From Morganella morganii (lineage in GTDB: Bacteria; Pseudomonadota; Gammaproteobacteria; Enterobacterales; Enterobacteriaceae), in contig NZ_CP069157.1 of NCBI RefSeq assembly GCF_019243775.1, positions 3,669,418-3,733,417 on the forward strand: a DNA stretch of 64,000 nt. The letters are read 5' to 3'. This document shows positions 53,646 through 64,000 of this stretch, piece after piece. The position numbers and the translations under genes are program-made. Under the pieces are notes generated by a model, which was not told where the DNA came from, did not search any database, and saw nothing but the letters and a program-made list of their open reading frames with translations. Position 1 is the stretch's first letter; each line of letters opens with the position of its first letter.

Positions 53646-53729
53646 TCGTTATGACACAAGATAAAAACCGCATAACACTCAATTATTCGTTTTGCAGCAA
53701 TACCGCGATTACGCTAAATCATTCGTTCT

Positions 53730-53830
53730 GTGGCAAGGCGGTGAAGCGAAGAGCCCCGGGAGCATACACCAGTATGTGACCGGGGAGCTGAGCGAAACCA
53801 ACACAGCCACAGGGCGAAGGATGACGCGTA
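53730..53830. repeat. Palindromic intergenic repeat between rraA and zapB (copy 2)
   Basis: A hairpin core CCCCGG...CCGGGG with inner CATAC/GTATG and loop ACCA is centred at 53754-53785. It is flanked by CAAGGCGGTGAAGCGAAGAG on one side and GAGCTGAGCGAAACCAACAC on the other. This layout is like the dispersed intergenic repeats of Yersinia and Serratia (AAGGCGGC..GAGTGA..palindrome..GAGCGA). It shares core architecture with the metF-linked copy. Confidence 0.7.
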
Positions 53831-53831
53831 A

Positions 53832-54074
53832 TTACTGGACGTCGTCCATTTTTCCGAGTAAAGCCCGCAGACGCTCCTGCCAGCCTGCCTGTTCCTGCTT
53901 CAGCTGCTCGTTTTCACGCACCAGTGACTCACGGGCACCGGCTGCATTCTGCACTTCGCGGTTCAGGTTGTTGTTCGTTTCTTTTAATTCGTCGATTTCC
54001 ATCTGTAACAGGGTGATGGTGTCGATAGCCTGCTGGACTTTTGCTTCCAGCTTTTCAAATACTTCAAATGACAT
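53832..54074 (-). CDS. zapB: Cell division protein ZapB
   Basis: ZapB is a small coiled-coil protein of the division ring that binds ZapA and links the Z-ring to the MatP-bound terminus. The 80-residue product [20 protein letters not shown] ... is heptad-rich along its whole length and nearly identical to E. coli ZapB at the N-terminus. ATG 54074 has GGAGG upstream; a longer frame from 54155 is ruled out by this and by homology. It is divergent from glpF. Confidence 0.96.
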   Translation of the reverse strand: MSFEVFEKLEAKVQQAIDTITLLQMEIDELKETNNNLNREVQNAAGARESLVRENEQLKQEQAGWQERLRALLGKMDDVQ

Positions 54075-54199
54075 CTTGCGTCCTCCTTGTAAGCGATGCT
54101 CTGATTGTAAGTAGGTGTTATCAATGTGTCCAGTCACATCCCGTGTATTCCCCATAATGCAGCAGAATAAAATCCGGCTGATATTCGCCTGAATGTTGC

Positions 54200-54305
54200 T
54201 CGCTTGTTATAAAATAAGCGAAATCGCTCAATTTGTTGACGAGATCCACAGTTTTTGATTTCGTTATTTCTCGTTTCCGCTCATTAACGATAAATTCACA
54301 CTAAG
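54200..54305 (+). promoter_or_regulatory. Probable GlpR/CRP control region of glpFK
   Basis: The region holds the dyad AGCGAAATCGCT (54217-54228), a CRP-like sequence TGTTGACGAGATCCACA (54234-54250), and repeats with TCGTTATTTCTCGTTTCCGC (54261-54280). GlpR operators are built from TTCG/CGAA half-sites, and E. coli glpFK has several plus two CRP sites, so the same layout is likely. Exact boxes cannot be fixed by eye. Confidence 0.4.
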
Positions 54306-54389
54306 ACATACGTCTGATACACGAAGAACATTATTTGTTAATAATTTGCACTTATTTCACCCTAATTTTGCACTATCAGGATTGATACT

Positions 54390-55208
54390 ATGAGTCTAAT
54401 GAAATCTCCGACCCTCTTCGGACAATGTCTCTCCGAATTCCTGGGTACAGCACTGCTGGTCTTCTTTGGTTTAGGCTGTGTGGCCGCGGTTCGTATCGCC
54501 GGTGCACAACTGGGATTATGGGAAATCAGTATCATCTGGGGTCTGGGTGTGGCACTGGCGGTGTATCTGACAGCCGGGATCTCCGGCGCACATCTTAACC
54601 CGGCTGTCACACTCGCGCTCTGGCTGTTTGCCTGCTTTGAGCGCCGCAAAGTGATTCCGTATATTGTGGCCCAGTTCCTCGGCGGGTTTGCCGCTGCAGC
54701 GCTGGTTTATGCCATGTATTACAATGTGTTCCTCGATTATGACCAGGTGCATCATATTGTCCGCGGCTCACAGGAAAGCCTCTTTACCGCCGGGGTTTTC
54801 TCCACCTATCCGGCAGCACCGGTCAGCGTGGGTCAGGCGTTCTTTATCGAAGTGGTGATCGCCGCTATCCTCGTCTGTCTTATCCTGGCACTGACCGATG
54901 ACGGCAACGGTGTACCGCGCGGCCCGCTGGCACCACTGCTGATTGGTCTGCTGATTGCGGTTATCGGCGGCTCCTTCGGTCCGCTGACCGGCTTCGCCCT
55001 TAACCCTGCCCGTGACTTCGGCCCGAAAGTGGTTGCATACCTTGCAGGCTGGGGAGATATTGCCTTCACCGGCGGGCGTGATATCCCGTATTTCCTGGTA
55101 CCGATGTTTGCGCCGATCGTCGGCGGGTTACTCGGTGCATTCGGTTACCGCAAGCTGATCGGCCGCCATCTGCCGTGCGAAGTGTGTAATACCGGGGACG
55201 AAAAATAA
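54390..55208 (+). CDS. glpF: Glycerol facilitator GlpF
   Basis: GlpF is an aquaglyceroporin that lets glycerol cross the inner membrane. The 272-residue protein has six helices and both half-helix motifs. The first is SGAHLNPAVTLA (~66-77) with NPA, and the second is GFALNPARDFGPK (~196-208) with NPARD, typical of glycerol rather than water channels. glpK follows after 69 bp. Confidence 0.97.
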   Translation: MSLMKSPTLFGQCLSEFLGTALLVFFGLGCVAAVRIAGAQLGLWEISIIWGLGVALAVYLTAGISGAHLNPAVTLALWLFACFERRKVIPYIVAQFLGGFAAAALVYAMYYNVFLDYDQVHHIVRGSQESLFTAGVFSTYPAAPVSVGQAFFIEVVIAAILVCLILALTDDGNGVPRGPLAPLLIGLLIAVIGGSFGPLTGFALNPARDFGPKVVAYLAGWGDIAFTGGRDIPYFLVPMFAPIVGGLLGAFGYRKLIGRHLPCEVCNTGDEK

Positions 55209-56804
<1,596 letters not shown>

Positions 56805-56831
56805 TTCCTCTTTCCTTTTCTTTGCTCTCTG

Positions 56832-56857
56832 CCGCCGGTTAATACCGGCGGTTTTTT
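56832..56857 (+). terminator. Terminator of glpFK
   Basis: The stem CCGCCGGT/ACCGGCGG (56832-56839, 56844-56851) is followed by six T, a standard intrinsic terminator 27 bp after glpK. Confidence 0.88.
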
Positions 56858-56991
56858 ATGTGCGAAAACAATAATCACCACCAGAACAAAAACCCGCCCC
56901 ACCCGGTAAAAGCACATATCTGCAGACCAAACCCCCGGATACCCGTCAGAGATCACAAAAAACAACCAACTGTAATCAGTATGTAACCGCA

Positions 56992-57007
56992 TGTGCTGAC
57001 ATTCACA
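56992..57007 (+). promoter_or_regulatory. CRP site upstream of glpT
   Basis: TGTGCTGACATTCACA matches the CRP consensus TGTGA-N6-TCACA with a single arm mismatch. It lies 120 bp upstream of the glpT start. This fits catabolite control of glycerol 3-phosphate uptake. Confidence 0.65.
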
Positions 57008-57054
57008 GTAATAACGAATTAAATCGAATATTCTGTGAGCGAAAAGGAAAATAT

Positions 57055-57102
57055 ATGAAGAAAACCGCTGATGTTCCGGTAAACTTCGCCACCAAATACT
57101 GA
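57055..57102 (+). CDS. Possible 15-residue leader peptide upstream of glpT
   Basis: A short frame, [15 protein letters not shown] and then TGA, starts eight bases after a good Shine-Dalgarno (AAAAGGA). It ends 25 bases before the glpT ATG. It is too short for similarity evidence and may be chance. Position and ribosome binding site make translation plausible, so it could couple or attenuate glpT expression. Confidence 0.35.
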   Translation: MKKTADVPVNFATKY

Positions 57103-57127
57103 CAAATACTTAGCGAGGGGGATGTCT

Positions 57128-58480
57128 ATGCTAAGCCTGTTTAAACCCGCACCGCATATTCAAAGGCTCAGTGCTGATCGCATTGATCCGGTATACCGCC
57201 GTCTGCGCTGGCAAATTTTTATTGGTATCTTTTTTGGCTATGCTGCCTATTATCTGGTCCGGAAAAATTTCGCCCTCGCCTTTCCCAGCCTGATGGAGCA
57301 GGGATTTTCCAAAGGCGAACTGGGAACGGCATTGTCTGCGATCTCCATTGCTTATGGTCTTTCCAAATTTATCATGGGATCGTTTTCTGACCGGGCTAAC
57401 CCGCGCTATTTTCTCCCGACCGGGCTTATCCTTGCCTCGGCTGTCATGCTTATCATGGGCTTTTGCGACTGGGCAACCTCTTCCGTCTGGATTATGGCTA
57501 TTCTGCTGTTTCTCTGCGGATGGTTCCAGGGGATGGGCTGGCCGCCGTGCGGACGCACCATGGTGCACTGGTGGTCACAGAGGGAGCGCGGCGGAATTGT
57601 ATCAATCTGGAACTGTGCCCATAACGTAGGCGGCGGCTTACCGCCGATGCTGATGCTGCTGGGGATGTACTGGTTCGGTGACTGGAAAGCGGCGTTTTAT
57701 ATGCCGGCATTTGCGGCCATTCTGGTGGCACTCATCGCATTTGCCCTGATGCGGGATACCCCGCAATCCTGTGGCTTACCACCAATCGAAGAGTACAAAA
57801 ACGACTATCCTGATGATTACACAGAGAACAGCGAAGTTGAACTGACGGCAAAACAGATCTTCATGCAATACATTCTGCCGAATAAGTTACTGTGGTATAT
57901 CGCTGTTGCTAACGTCTTTGTTTATCTGCTGCGTTACGGCGTTCTCGACTGGTCACCGACCTATCTCAGGGAAGTCAAACATTTCGATATAACAGGCTAT
58001 TCTGTCGCCTATTTCCTGTATGAATGGGCGGGGATCCCGGGCACTCTGCTGTGCGGCTGGATGTCAGATAAAGTCTTTAAAGGAAACCGTGGTGCAACCG
58101 GGGTGTTCTTTATGACGCTGGTGACGATTGCCACCGTGGTCTTCTGGCTCAACCCGGCGGGTAACCCGTCTGTTGATATGGCGTGTATGATCACCATCGG
58201 CTTCCTGATTTACGGCCCGGTCATGCTGATCGGCCTGCATGCCCTGGAACTGGCACCGAAGAAAGCCGCCGGTACAGCTGCCGGATTCACCGGATTATTC
58301 GGCTATCTCGGCGGTTCTGTGGCAGCAAGTGCCATCGTCGGCTTTACCGTGGATTATTTCGGCTGGGACGGCGGTTTCGGTGTGATGATTGGCGGCAGTG
58401 TGCTCGCTGTGATCCTGTTAGTTGTGGTGATGCGTGGTGAGAAAAAACACCACGATGAAATCGCCCGCAATAAAGCCTAA
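57128..58480 (+). CDS. glpT: Glycerol 3-phosphate/phosphate antiporter GlpT
   Basis: GlpT imports glycerol 3-phosphate in exchange for phosphate and is also the entry route of fosfomycin. The MFS protein has twelve helices with the organophosphate motifs [20 protein letters not shown] and [22 protein letters not shown] 57128 ([10 protein letters not shown]) gives 450 residues, like 452 in E. coli, with GCGAGGGG 7 bases upstream; an ATG two codons earlier at 57122 is in frame. glpQ follows after 14 bp, so they form an operon. Confidence 0.96.
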   Translation: MLSLFKPAPHIQRLSADRIDPVYRRLRWQIFIGIFFGYAAYYLVRKNFALAFPSLMEQGFSKGELGTALSAISIAYGLSKFIMGSFSDRANPRYFLPTGLILASAVMLIMGFCDWATSSVWIMAILLFLCGWFQGMGWPPCGRTMVHWWSQRERGGIVSIWNCAHNVGGGLPPMLMLLGMYWFGDWKAAFYMPAFAAILVALIAFALMRDTPQSCGLPPIEEYKNDYPDDYTENSEVELTAKQIFMQYILPNKLLWYIAVANVFVYLLRYGVLDWSPTYLREVKHFDITGYSVAYFLYEWAGIPGTLLCGWMSDKVFKGNRGATGVFFMTLVTIATVVFWLNPAGNPSVDMACMITIGFLIYGPVMLIGLHALELAPKKAAGTAAGFTGLFGYLGGSVAASAIVGFTVDYFGWDGGFGVMIGGSVLAVILLVVVMRGEKKHHDEIARNKA

Positions 58481-58494
58481 GCGGAGACAGACAG

Positions 58495-59577
58495 ATGAAT
58501 ATATCCCGTCAGTTTTATCTTGTCAGTGCCCTTGCGGGTGCCATGCTCTGCGGCTCTGCCGCTTTTGCGGCAGACAATAAGATTGTGATTGCACATCGCG
58601 GTGCCAGCGGCTATCTGCCGGAGCATACCCTGCCGGCCAAAGCGATGGCATATGCACAGGGTGCTGATTATCTGGAACAAGATCTGGTGATGACCAAAGA
58701 TGATGAGCTCATCGTCCTGCATGATCATTACCTTGACCGTGTTACCGATGTGGCAAAACGCTTTCCGGATCGCGCACGTAAAGATGGCCGTTACTACGCC
58801 ATCGATTTTACCCTCGCGGAAATTAAATCCCTGAAATTTACCGAGGGGTTTGAAATCGAAAATGGTAAAGCCGTACAAAAATATCCGGGTCGTTTTCCGA
58901 TGGGAAAATCAGATTTCCGTATTCATACCTTTCAGGAAGAACTTGAGTTCATTCAGGGTCTGAACCATTCCACCGGAAGAAATACCGGGATTTACCCCGA
59001 AATCAAAGCGCCGTGGTTCCACCGTCAGGAAGGTAAAGATATCACCCGTAAAACCCTGGAAGTGCTGAAAGCCTACGGCTACCAGACTAAAGATTCCGGG
59101 GTATTTCTTCAGTGTTTCGATCCGAATGAATTAAAGCGCATCAAAAATGAGCTGATGCCGGAAATGAAGATGGATTTGATGCTGATACAGCTGATCGCTT
59201 ACACCGACTGGCAGGAAACATTTGAACAGAATGCGGAAGGCAAATGGGTCAACTATAACTACGACTGGATGATGGCTCCCGGTGCGATGAGTAAAATCGC
59301 AGCATATGCTGATGGTATCGGGCCTGATTATCATATGCTTATCAGCAAGGAGTCCAAACCGGGTCACATCACTCTGACGCCGATGGCAAAAGAGGCACAC
59401 GCTTCGCAACTGATGATCCATCCGTTTACTGTCCGCGCGGATGCCTTGCCGCCGTATGCGGAAAACACTGAACAGTTATTTGATGCTATTTATATTCAGG
59501 CCGGAGCAGAAGGGTTATTTACTGATTTTCCGGACAAAGGCATACAGTTTCTGCAAAAACATAAACTGCATCAGTGA
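58495..59577 (+). CDS. glpQ: Periplasmic glycerophosphodiester phosphodiesterase GlpQ
   Basis: GlpQ splits glycerophosphodiesters into alcohol and glycerol 3-phosphate in the periplasm, supplying GlpT. A Sec signal peptide (~1-23, ending AAFA) precedes the GDPD domain with IAHRGASGYLPEHT (His and Glu of the active site) and the acidic metal site EQDLVMTKDDELIVLHDH. The 360-residue length is close to E. coli GlpQ (358). Confidence 0.97.
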   Translation: MNISRQFYLVSALAGAMLCGSAAFAADNKIVIAHRGASGYLPEHTLPAKAMAYAQGADYLEQDLVMTKDDELIVLHDHYLDRVTDVAKRFPDRARKDGRYYAIDFTLAEIKSLKFTEGFEIENGKAVQKYPGRFPMGKSDFRIHTFQEELEFIQGLNHSTGRNTGIYPEIKAPWFHRQEGKDITRKTLEVLKAYGYQTKDSGVFLQCFDPNELKRIKNELMPEMKMDLMLIQLIAYTDWQETFEQNAEGKWVNYNYDWMMAPGAMSKIAAYADGIGPDYHMLISKESKPGHITLTPMAKEAHASQLMIHPFTVRADALPPYAENTEQLFDAIYIQAGAEGLFTDFPDKGIQFLQKHKLHQ

Positions 59578-59600
59578 TCACCCCGCTGCGGAACAAAACA

Positions 59601-59626
59601 ACGGGCACTATTGTGCCCGTTTTCTT
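59601..59626 (+). terminator. Terminator between glpQ and emrD
   Basis: The stem ACGGGCAC/GTGCCCGT with a 4-base loop is followed by TTTCTT, 23 bp after the glpQ stop. emrD is convergent. Confidence 0.78.
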
Positions 59627-59642
59627 ATATCAGCAGTCTGAC

Positions 59643-60830
59643 TCAGGATGCCATCGGCTGCTGATTCTGCAACCGGTGAGCCAGAGGCAGCCAGCACAAC
59701 ACCATAATCACAGAGACCGCCAGCATCAGCAGACCGACACTGCCCTGTCCGCCCTGCGGCATCAGTGCGGAAATCCAGGTGGCAACACCAGAGCCCACAT
59801 TCTGCAATCCGCCCACCAGCGCACCCGCAGCCCCCGCCAGATACGGGAACGGCTCCATGGCCGCCGTGGTGGCCAGCGGGAACAGCATCCCGGCACCAAA
59901 GAAAAACAGCGCAGCAGGGATCAGTAAGGTCCAGACATTCATCACGCCCAGCAGCCCCGGGATCCACATCAGCGCCCCGGCCACCAGACAGCAGATTACC
60001 GCACACCACACCAGAAAACTGAAGGATTTGCTGTCACGCCCGGCAAACCAGGCACCGAAAAATGCCGCAGGTATCGGCAGAATAAACAGAATACTCACCG
60101 CCATACTGCCCAGCCCCAGGCCGTCACGCATCAGCACACCGCTGGATGCCTCAAATACCGCCACCCCGGCCAGGCCGCATATCAGCATCGCCAGATACGG
60201 CACAAATGTCCGGTTGGTCAGCAGCAGACGGAAAGAGGCCCACATTTTAGGTTTCTCTTTCATCGGCGGACGGGTTTCCGGCAGTTTGTGCCACATGTTG
60301 TAACCCACCGCCAGACCGAGCAGGAGCAGAAACGCATAACAGGCACGCCAGCCGAAGAAAAATGCCAGTGCACCGCCGAGCATCGGGGCGATAAGCGGGC
60401 TGACCAGGATCCCCATATTCAGCAGGCTGTTGGCGTAACGCAGGGAAATTCCGGTGTATAAGTCACGCGGCATGGTCCGTGCCATCACCCCGGCCACCCC
60501 GGTCCCCAGCCCCTGTAACCCGCTGGCAATCACCAGCATAGTCAGATTCGGTGAAAACAGCGCGGCAGTCGTGGATAACACATAAATAAATAACCCGGTG
60601 AGGATCACCGGACGGCGGCCGACTTTATCTGAAATCGGCCCGTAAATAAGCTGGGATGCACCATAAGTAAATAAATACGCCGCCATCACGCTCTGCACGG
60701 CACCCGCCGGTTTACCGAAATCCAGCGCAATATCCGTTATTACAGGCACATACACTGTCTGCGTCATTTGCCCGACAGCAATCAGCGCAATCAGCATTAC
60801 CAGCAGATGAAAATTTTCCAGTTTTTTCAT
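59643..60830 (-). CDS. emrD: MFS multidrug transporter EmrD
   Basis: This 395-residue, 12-helix MFS drug/proton antiporter resembles E. coli EmrD (394) throughout: YGPISDKVGRRPVIL (loop 2-3 motif A), VMARTMPRDLY, and ILFILPIPAAFFGAWFAGR. EmrD exports amphipathic compounds and uncouplers. In E. coli it is not beside fpr, so its place here is a rearrangement. Confidence 0.9.
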   Translation of the reverse strand: MKKLENFHLLVMLIALIAVGQMTQTVYVPVITDIALDFGKPAGAVQSVMAAYLFTYGASQLIYGPISDKVGRRPVILTGLFIYVLSTTAALFSPNLTMLVIASGLQGLGTGVAGVMARTMPRDLYTGISLRYANSLLNMGILVSPLIAPMLGGALAFFFGWRACYAFLLLLGLAVGYNMWHKLPETRPPMKEKPKMWASFRLLLTNRTFVPYLAMLICGLAGVAVFEASSGVLMRDGLGLGSMAVSILFILPIPAAFFGAWFAGRDSKSFSFLVWCAVICCLVAGALMWIPGLLGVMNVWTLLIPAALFFFGAGMLFPLATTAAMEPFPYLAGAAGALVGGLQNVGSGVATWISALMPQGGQGSVGLLMLAVSVIMVLCWLPLAHRLQNQQPMAS

Positions 60831-61155
60831 TTTTATTGTCAGTCTTTACATTGTCACCGGGAGGGCACAGCACAATTCCGGCAGCATTAATCACGGCCGG
60901 AATCAGTCATACTTGCGATACCGTATAAAATAGCAAATTAAAAAAATTTTGGGAGATAGTTCACACATTTATTTTTGTAACAGAACGACCGTTTTTATGC
61001 TGTTTCCGGCAACTAAACTGTACAGTTCATCCTGATTTATCGTATTCATGCGACAGGATCCTCTGACGCATTTAATCGATACATTTTTCCCCGTTGGCTT
61101 ATTACACTGGTTTACATATTAATAACGACCATTCTGCGACTGACGGAGGTTATGC
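60831..61155. promoter_or_regulatory. emrD/fpr divergent intergenic region
   Basis: This 325-bp AT-rich spacer holds the promoters of emrD and fpr. E. coli fpr is activated by SoxS/MarA; no sox box could be picked out with confidence here. Confidence 0.35.
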
Positions 61156-61905
61156 ATGTCAAACTGGATCACAGGACGTGTCACACGTATCACACACCAT
61201 ACTGATACCTTATTCAGCCTGCATGTTCAGGCACCTGTCCTTCCCTTTACAGCGGGACAATTCGCCAAACTCGGCCTGGAAATTGACGGCGAACGCACAC
61301 AGCGCGCTTATTCTTATGTTAATGCACCGGACAATGATGACCTCGAATTTTATCTGGTCACTGTCGGCGACGGTAAACTCAGCCCGCAGTTGGCAGCCCT
61401 GACCCCGGGAGATGAACTGCTGATCACCGATGAAGCGGCCGGTTTTTTTGTGCTTGATGAAGTACCGGACTGCGACACCCTCTGGATGCTCTCCACCGGC
61501 ACCGCCATCGGCCCGTTTTTATCCATTCTGCAATATGGCAAAGATCTGGAGCGGTTCCGTCATATTGTGCTGGTGCATGCTGTGCGCTATGCCGCCGACC
61601 TGAGCTATCTGCCGCTGATGCGGGAACTGCAGAAAAAAATCGGGAGTGACAAACTGCGGATCGTGACTGTCGTCAGCCGGGAGCATGCGGAAGGCTCACT
61701 GCATGGCCGGGTACCGGCGCTGATCAGTTCCGGTGAACTGGAAGCCGCCGCCGGATTACCGCTGACCGCCGAAAACAGCCATGTGATGCTGTGCGGTAAC
61801 CCGGAGATGGTGAAAGACACACAAAATCTGCTGAAAACTGGGCGGGAAATGCGCAAACACCTGCGCCGCAAACCCGGCCATATCACCAGCGAGCAATACT
61901 GGTGA
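61156..61905 (+). CDS. fpr: Ferredoxin/flavodoxin-NADP+ reductase
   Basis: Fpr passes electrons between NADPH and flavodoxin or ferredoxin, serving radical enzymes and oxidative stress defence. The 249-residue protein has the FAD motif RAYSYVNAP (~50-58), the NADP site STGTAIGPFLSI (~115-126) and LCGNPEMVKDT near the C-terminus, ending in the short YW typical of bacterial class II enzymes. E. coli Fpr is 248 residues. Confidence 0.96.
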   Translation: MSNWITGRVTRITHHTDTLFSLHVQAPVLPFTAGQFAKLGLEIDGERTQRAYSYVNAPDNDDLEFYLVTVGDGKLSPQLAALTPGDELLITDEAAGFFVLDEVPDCDTLWMLSTGTAIGPFLSILQYGKDLERFRHIVLVHAVRYAADLSYLPLMRELQKKIGSDKLRIVTVVSREHAEGSLHGRVPALISSGELEAAAGLPLTAENSHVMLCGNPEMVKDTQNLLKTGREMRKHLRRKPGHITSEQYW

Positions 61906-61939
61906 TACCCTGACCGCGGGTTCGCCCGCTGTCTCTGCC

Positions 61940-62368
61940 TCAGTGGCTGTCGATTTTATCCACCGGCTGTGTGCTCTCCCCGAAGCGGTTGCCCTCATCA
62001 AGACTTTTAAACACACCGCAGTCGAGCACCATTATCATCACGATAAAAATCGGCAGAAAACGCCCCAGCCCCCACTGCCAGAAATCACCGGCGAGGCTCC
62101 AGTCCGGCGTGGTCAGTGCCCACGCCATCACCAGCATTAACGCCCAGCCGCCGCGCTTGTTGCGGTCATGCAGGCGTTTGGTAAAAATCGCGGCGGCGGG
62201 ATACATCACCATCAGCACCGGCACCATAATCACTTCAACAGGCAGCTTAAACAGCCCCTGTAATGACATCAGGAGAAACAGCACTGCGCCGCACACGCCG
62301 ATCCCCGCCCAGAATGCTTTGCGGCCGATCCGCCCGTGAAACGAAAACGCCCATTGTTGTAGTGTCAT
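61940..62368 (-). CDS. yiiR: DUF805 membrane protein YiiR
   Basis: This 142-residue DUF805 protein has about four membrane helices and the conserved SFHGRIGRKAFW N-terminus and KRLHDRNKRGGW loop. Function is unknown. Its position between fpr and yiiQ is as in E. coli. Confidence 0.9.
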   Translation of the reverse strand: MTLQQWAFSFHGRIGRKAFWAGIGVCGAVLFLLMSLQGLFKLPVEVIMVPVLMVMYPAAAIFTKRLHDRNKRGGWALMLVMAWALTTPDWSLAGDFWQWGLGRFLPIFIVMIMVLDCGVFKSLDEGNRFGESTQPVDKIDSH

Positions 62369-62425
62369 TTCTCTTTCCTAATCGTGTACACTGGTTATAT
62401 TGCAGACGGACCACAGGGAGTCGCT

Positions 62426-63046
62426 ATGAACGCAGTCAAAAAAACCGCACTGGCCGCCCTGACAGCGGGATGCACGCTGCTGCCCGTCACACCGGCTGCG
62501 GCCGGTGACGCGGTACTGATCCCCATCCCCTGCCCGCCGGAAACACTCTGGCTTCAGGCGGATGCCCCTGCTTTCGGCATCACCATCCCCGTTATGCGCG
62601 AACAGTTTAACCGCAACAACCCGTCGCTGCCATTACGGGAATACAAAGTCGTGGCCTCAAACGACATTACCGCCAGCTATCTGCGGGCGGCAACCCGCAT
62701 CAGCCCTTATATTTACTCTTCCGCCATCCTTGAGCGCGACAGTGAAAAAATCAAAAGTCTCCAGCTGACACTGCTGCCCGGTGCAGACAGTGCAGCGGAA
62801 AAAACCAACCGAGCCCTGATGCTGGCCTATATTAAGGCACTGATTATTCAGTTCGAACCGACGCTCAATAAAAACAATATTGATGCCGCCCTGAGCCGGG
62901 CACTGGCGACGGATTTCAAAACCGGCACTTACGCCTCTCAATTCGGTGCATTACGCTATCTTCTGGTAGTTGATGACAAAAATGGGGTAACTTTCGCTAT
63001 TGAACCGATTAAGCTTTCGCTATCTAATAGTGATACGGCACAGTAA
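62426..63046 (+). CDS. yiiQ: DUF1454 periplasmic protein YiiQ
   Basis: The 206-residue protein has a Sec signal peptide (~1-27, ending PAAA) and a DUF1454 domain with FNRNNPSLPLREY and a C-terminal TFAIEPIKLSLS, resembling E. coli YiiQ. Function is unknown. ATG 62426 is preferred over 62384 because it starts directly at the basic signal-peptide head and follows AGGGAG. tpiA follows as in E. coli. Confidence 0.88.
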   Translation: MNAVKKTALAALTAGCTLLPVTPAAAGDAVLIPIPCPPETLWLQADAPAFGITIPVMREQFNRNNPSLPLREYKVVASNDITASYLRAATRISPYIYSSAILERDSEKIKSLQLTLLPGADSAAEKTNRALMLAYIKALIIQFEPTLNKNNIDAALSRALATDFKTGTYASQFGALRYLLVVDDKNGVTFAIEPIKLSLSNSDTAQ

Positions 63047-63179
63047 ACAGTGGCCGAAAAGCAAAGCTATTTCGCGCCGCTTTCACTATACTGTCTCTCT
63101 GTTTGCCTGTTCGCCGCTCTGCGCGGACAATGGTAATAAAGCTTAAGTCATTTAACTCATTCCGGCAGGAGGAAATACA

Positions 63180-63950
63180 ATGCGACATCCCTTAGTCATG
63201 GGTAACTGGAAGCTGAACGGCAGCAGTAAAATGGTTTATGAGCTGATCACCGCTCTGCGTCATGAAATCGGCAATGTCACCGGATGTGATGTTGCGATCG
63301 CACCACCGGCAATTTATCTCTCTCAGGCCAAACAGGTTCTGGCGGGCTCCTCCATTGTACTGGGTGCCCAGGATACCGGTCTGAATCTCTCCGGTGCGTT
63401 CACCGGTGAAACCTCCCCTGAAATGCTGAAAGACATCGGCGCACAATACATCATTATCGGCCACTCCGAGCGCCGCACTTACCACGGTGAGAGTGATGAA
63501 TTAGTGGCAGAGAAATTCGCGATCCTGAAAAAACTGGGTCTGACCCCGGTACTGTGCATCGGTGAATCCGAAGCAGAAAATGAAGCGGGTAAAACCGAAG
63601 AAGTCTGCTCACGTCAGATTGATGCCGTTCTGAACACTCAGGGTGCGGATGCATTCCTCGGCGCCGTCATCGCGTATGAGCCAATCTGGGCTATCGGTAC
63701 CGGCAAGTCCGCTACTCCTGCGCAGGCACAGGCAGTACACAAATTTATCCGCAGCCATATCGCGAAGAAAGATGCGAAAGTGGCAGAGCAGGTTATTATC
63801 CAGTACGGCGGTTCTGTAAATGATAAAAACGCCGCAGAGCTGTTTACCCAGCCGGATATCGACGGTGCATTAGTCGGCGGCGCATCACTGAAAGCAGATG
63901 CTTTCGCCGTGATCGTCAAAGCCGCAGCGGCAGCAAAAGCCGCAAAATAA
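63180..63950 (+). CDS. tpiA: Triosephosphate isomerase
   Basis: TpiA interconverts dihydroxyacetone phosphate and glyceraldehyde 3-phosphate, joining glycerol catabolism with glycolysis. The 256-residue TIM barrel has the catalytic Lys11 (GNWKLNG), His95 (IIGHSERR) and Glu167 ([11 protein letters not shown]), plus the phosphate-binding YGGSV. AGGAGG is placed upstream. It ends the fpr-yiiR-yiiQ-tpiA block found in E. coli. Confidence 0.98.
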   Translation: MRHPLVMGNWKLNGSSKMVYELITALRHEIGNVTGCDVAIAPPAIYLSQAKQVLAGSSIVLGAQDTGLNLSGAFTGETSPEMLKDIGAQYIIIGHSERRTYHGESDELVAEKFAILKKLGLTPVLCIGESEAENEAGKTEEVCSRQIDAVLNTQGADAFLGAVIAYEPIWAIGTGKSATPAQAQAVHKFIRSHIAKKDAKVAEQVIIQYGGSVNDKNAAELFTQPDIDGALVGGASLKADAFAVIVKAAAAAKAAK

Positions 63951-63970
63951 TCTCCGGACTCCGGACAGCA

Positions 63971-63997
63971 AAAAGCGGCGAAATCGCCGCTTTTTTT
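63971..63997 (+). terminator. Terminator of tpiA
   Basis: GCGGCG/CGCCGC with loop AAAT is preceded by an A-run and followed by seven T, a strong intrinsic terminator 25 bp after the tpiA stop. Confidence 0.9.
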
Positions 63998-64000
63998 GTG

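Overview
The window is a stretch of enterobacterial chromosome of roughly 50% G+C that is almost entirely core genome. The proteins resemble E. coli K-12 closely, and gene order follows E. coli in blocks: yicG..gmk-rpoZ-spoT-trmH-recG / gltS / xanP-yicH; yiiD-dtd-yihX / typA / glnALG / hemN / yihI; yijD-fabR / sthA / oxyR; argH..argC / argE; metF; ppc; metLB / metJ; rpmE / priA-cytR-ftsN-hslVU-menA-rraA / zapB / glpFK; fpr / yiiR / yiiQ-tpiA. The blocks are joined differently from E. coli, and several E. coli neighbours are absent (ligB, rbn/yihY, trmA, katG, gldA, glpX). A base composition much higher than Proteus or Providencia, together with argG inside the arg cluster, suggests Morganellaceae and most likely Morganella. 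This is inference; no rRNA or other species marker is present.

Layout. 1-12.3 kb: stringent response and DNA repair (spoT, recG), glutamate and xanthine transport, and an AsmA-like protein. xanP is split by a +1 shift in a G7 tract. 12.4-25.8 kb: tRNA quality control, the translational GTPase typA, the nitrogen regulon core glnALG with a sigma-54 promoter and three NtrC-type sites, anaerobic haem synthesis (hemN), a SemiSWEET, the Der activator yihI and an orphan GT39-type membrane glycosyltransferase. 25.4-37.4 kb: fatty-acid regulator fabR, sthA, oxyR, a decayed Ner/Nlp-like fragment, the divergent arginine genes with ARG boxes, and metF with met boxes. A small AT-rich accessory pocket follows, holding an AhpD-like gene and an unrecognised 131-residue protein with a His-Gly...Cys layout. 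37.4-47.8 kb: ppc, a 0.7 kb gap without a convincing gene, metBL/metJ, rpmE and priA. 48-64 kb: cytR, ftsN, hslVU, menA, rraA, zapB, then a glycerol/glycerol-3-phosphate block (glpFK followed by glpTQ), emrD, fpr, yiiR, yiiQ and tpiA.

The genes work together in several regulatory circuits that can be read from the DNA: NtrC boxes at glnA and glnL, MetJ boxes at metF and between metB and metJ, ARG boxes between argC and argE, and CRP/GlpR-like sites around glp. No tRNA, rRNA, CRISPR array, intact insertion sequence or prophage was seen. The most unusual items are the xanP frameshift, the orphan 131-residue protein, a 15-codon leader ORF in front of glpT, the Ner-like relic, two related palindromic intergenic repeats, and two convergent gene pairs whose stop codons share one TTAA.
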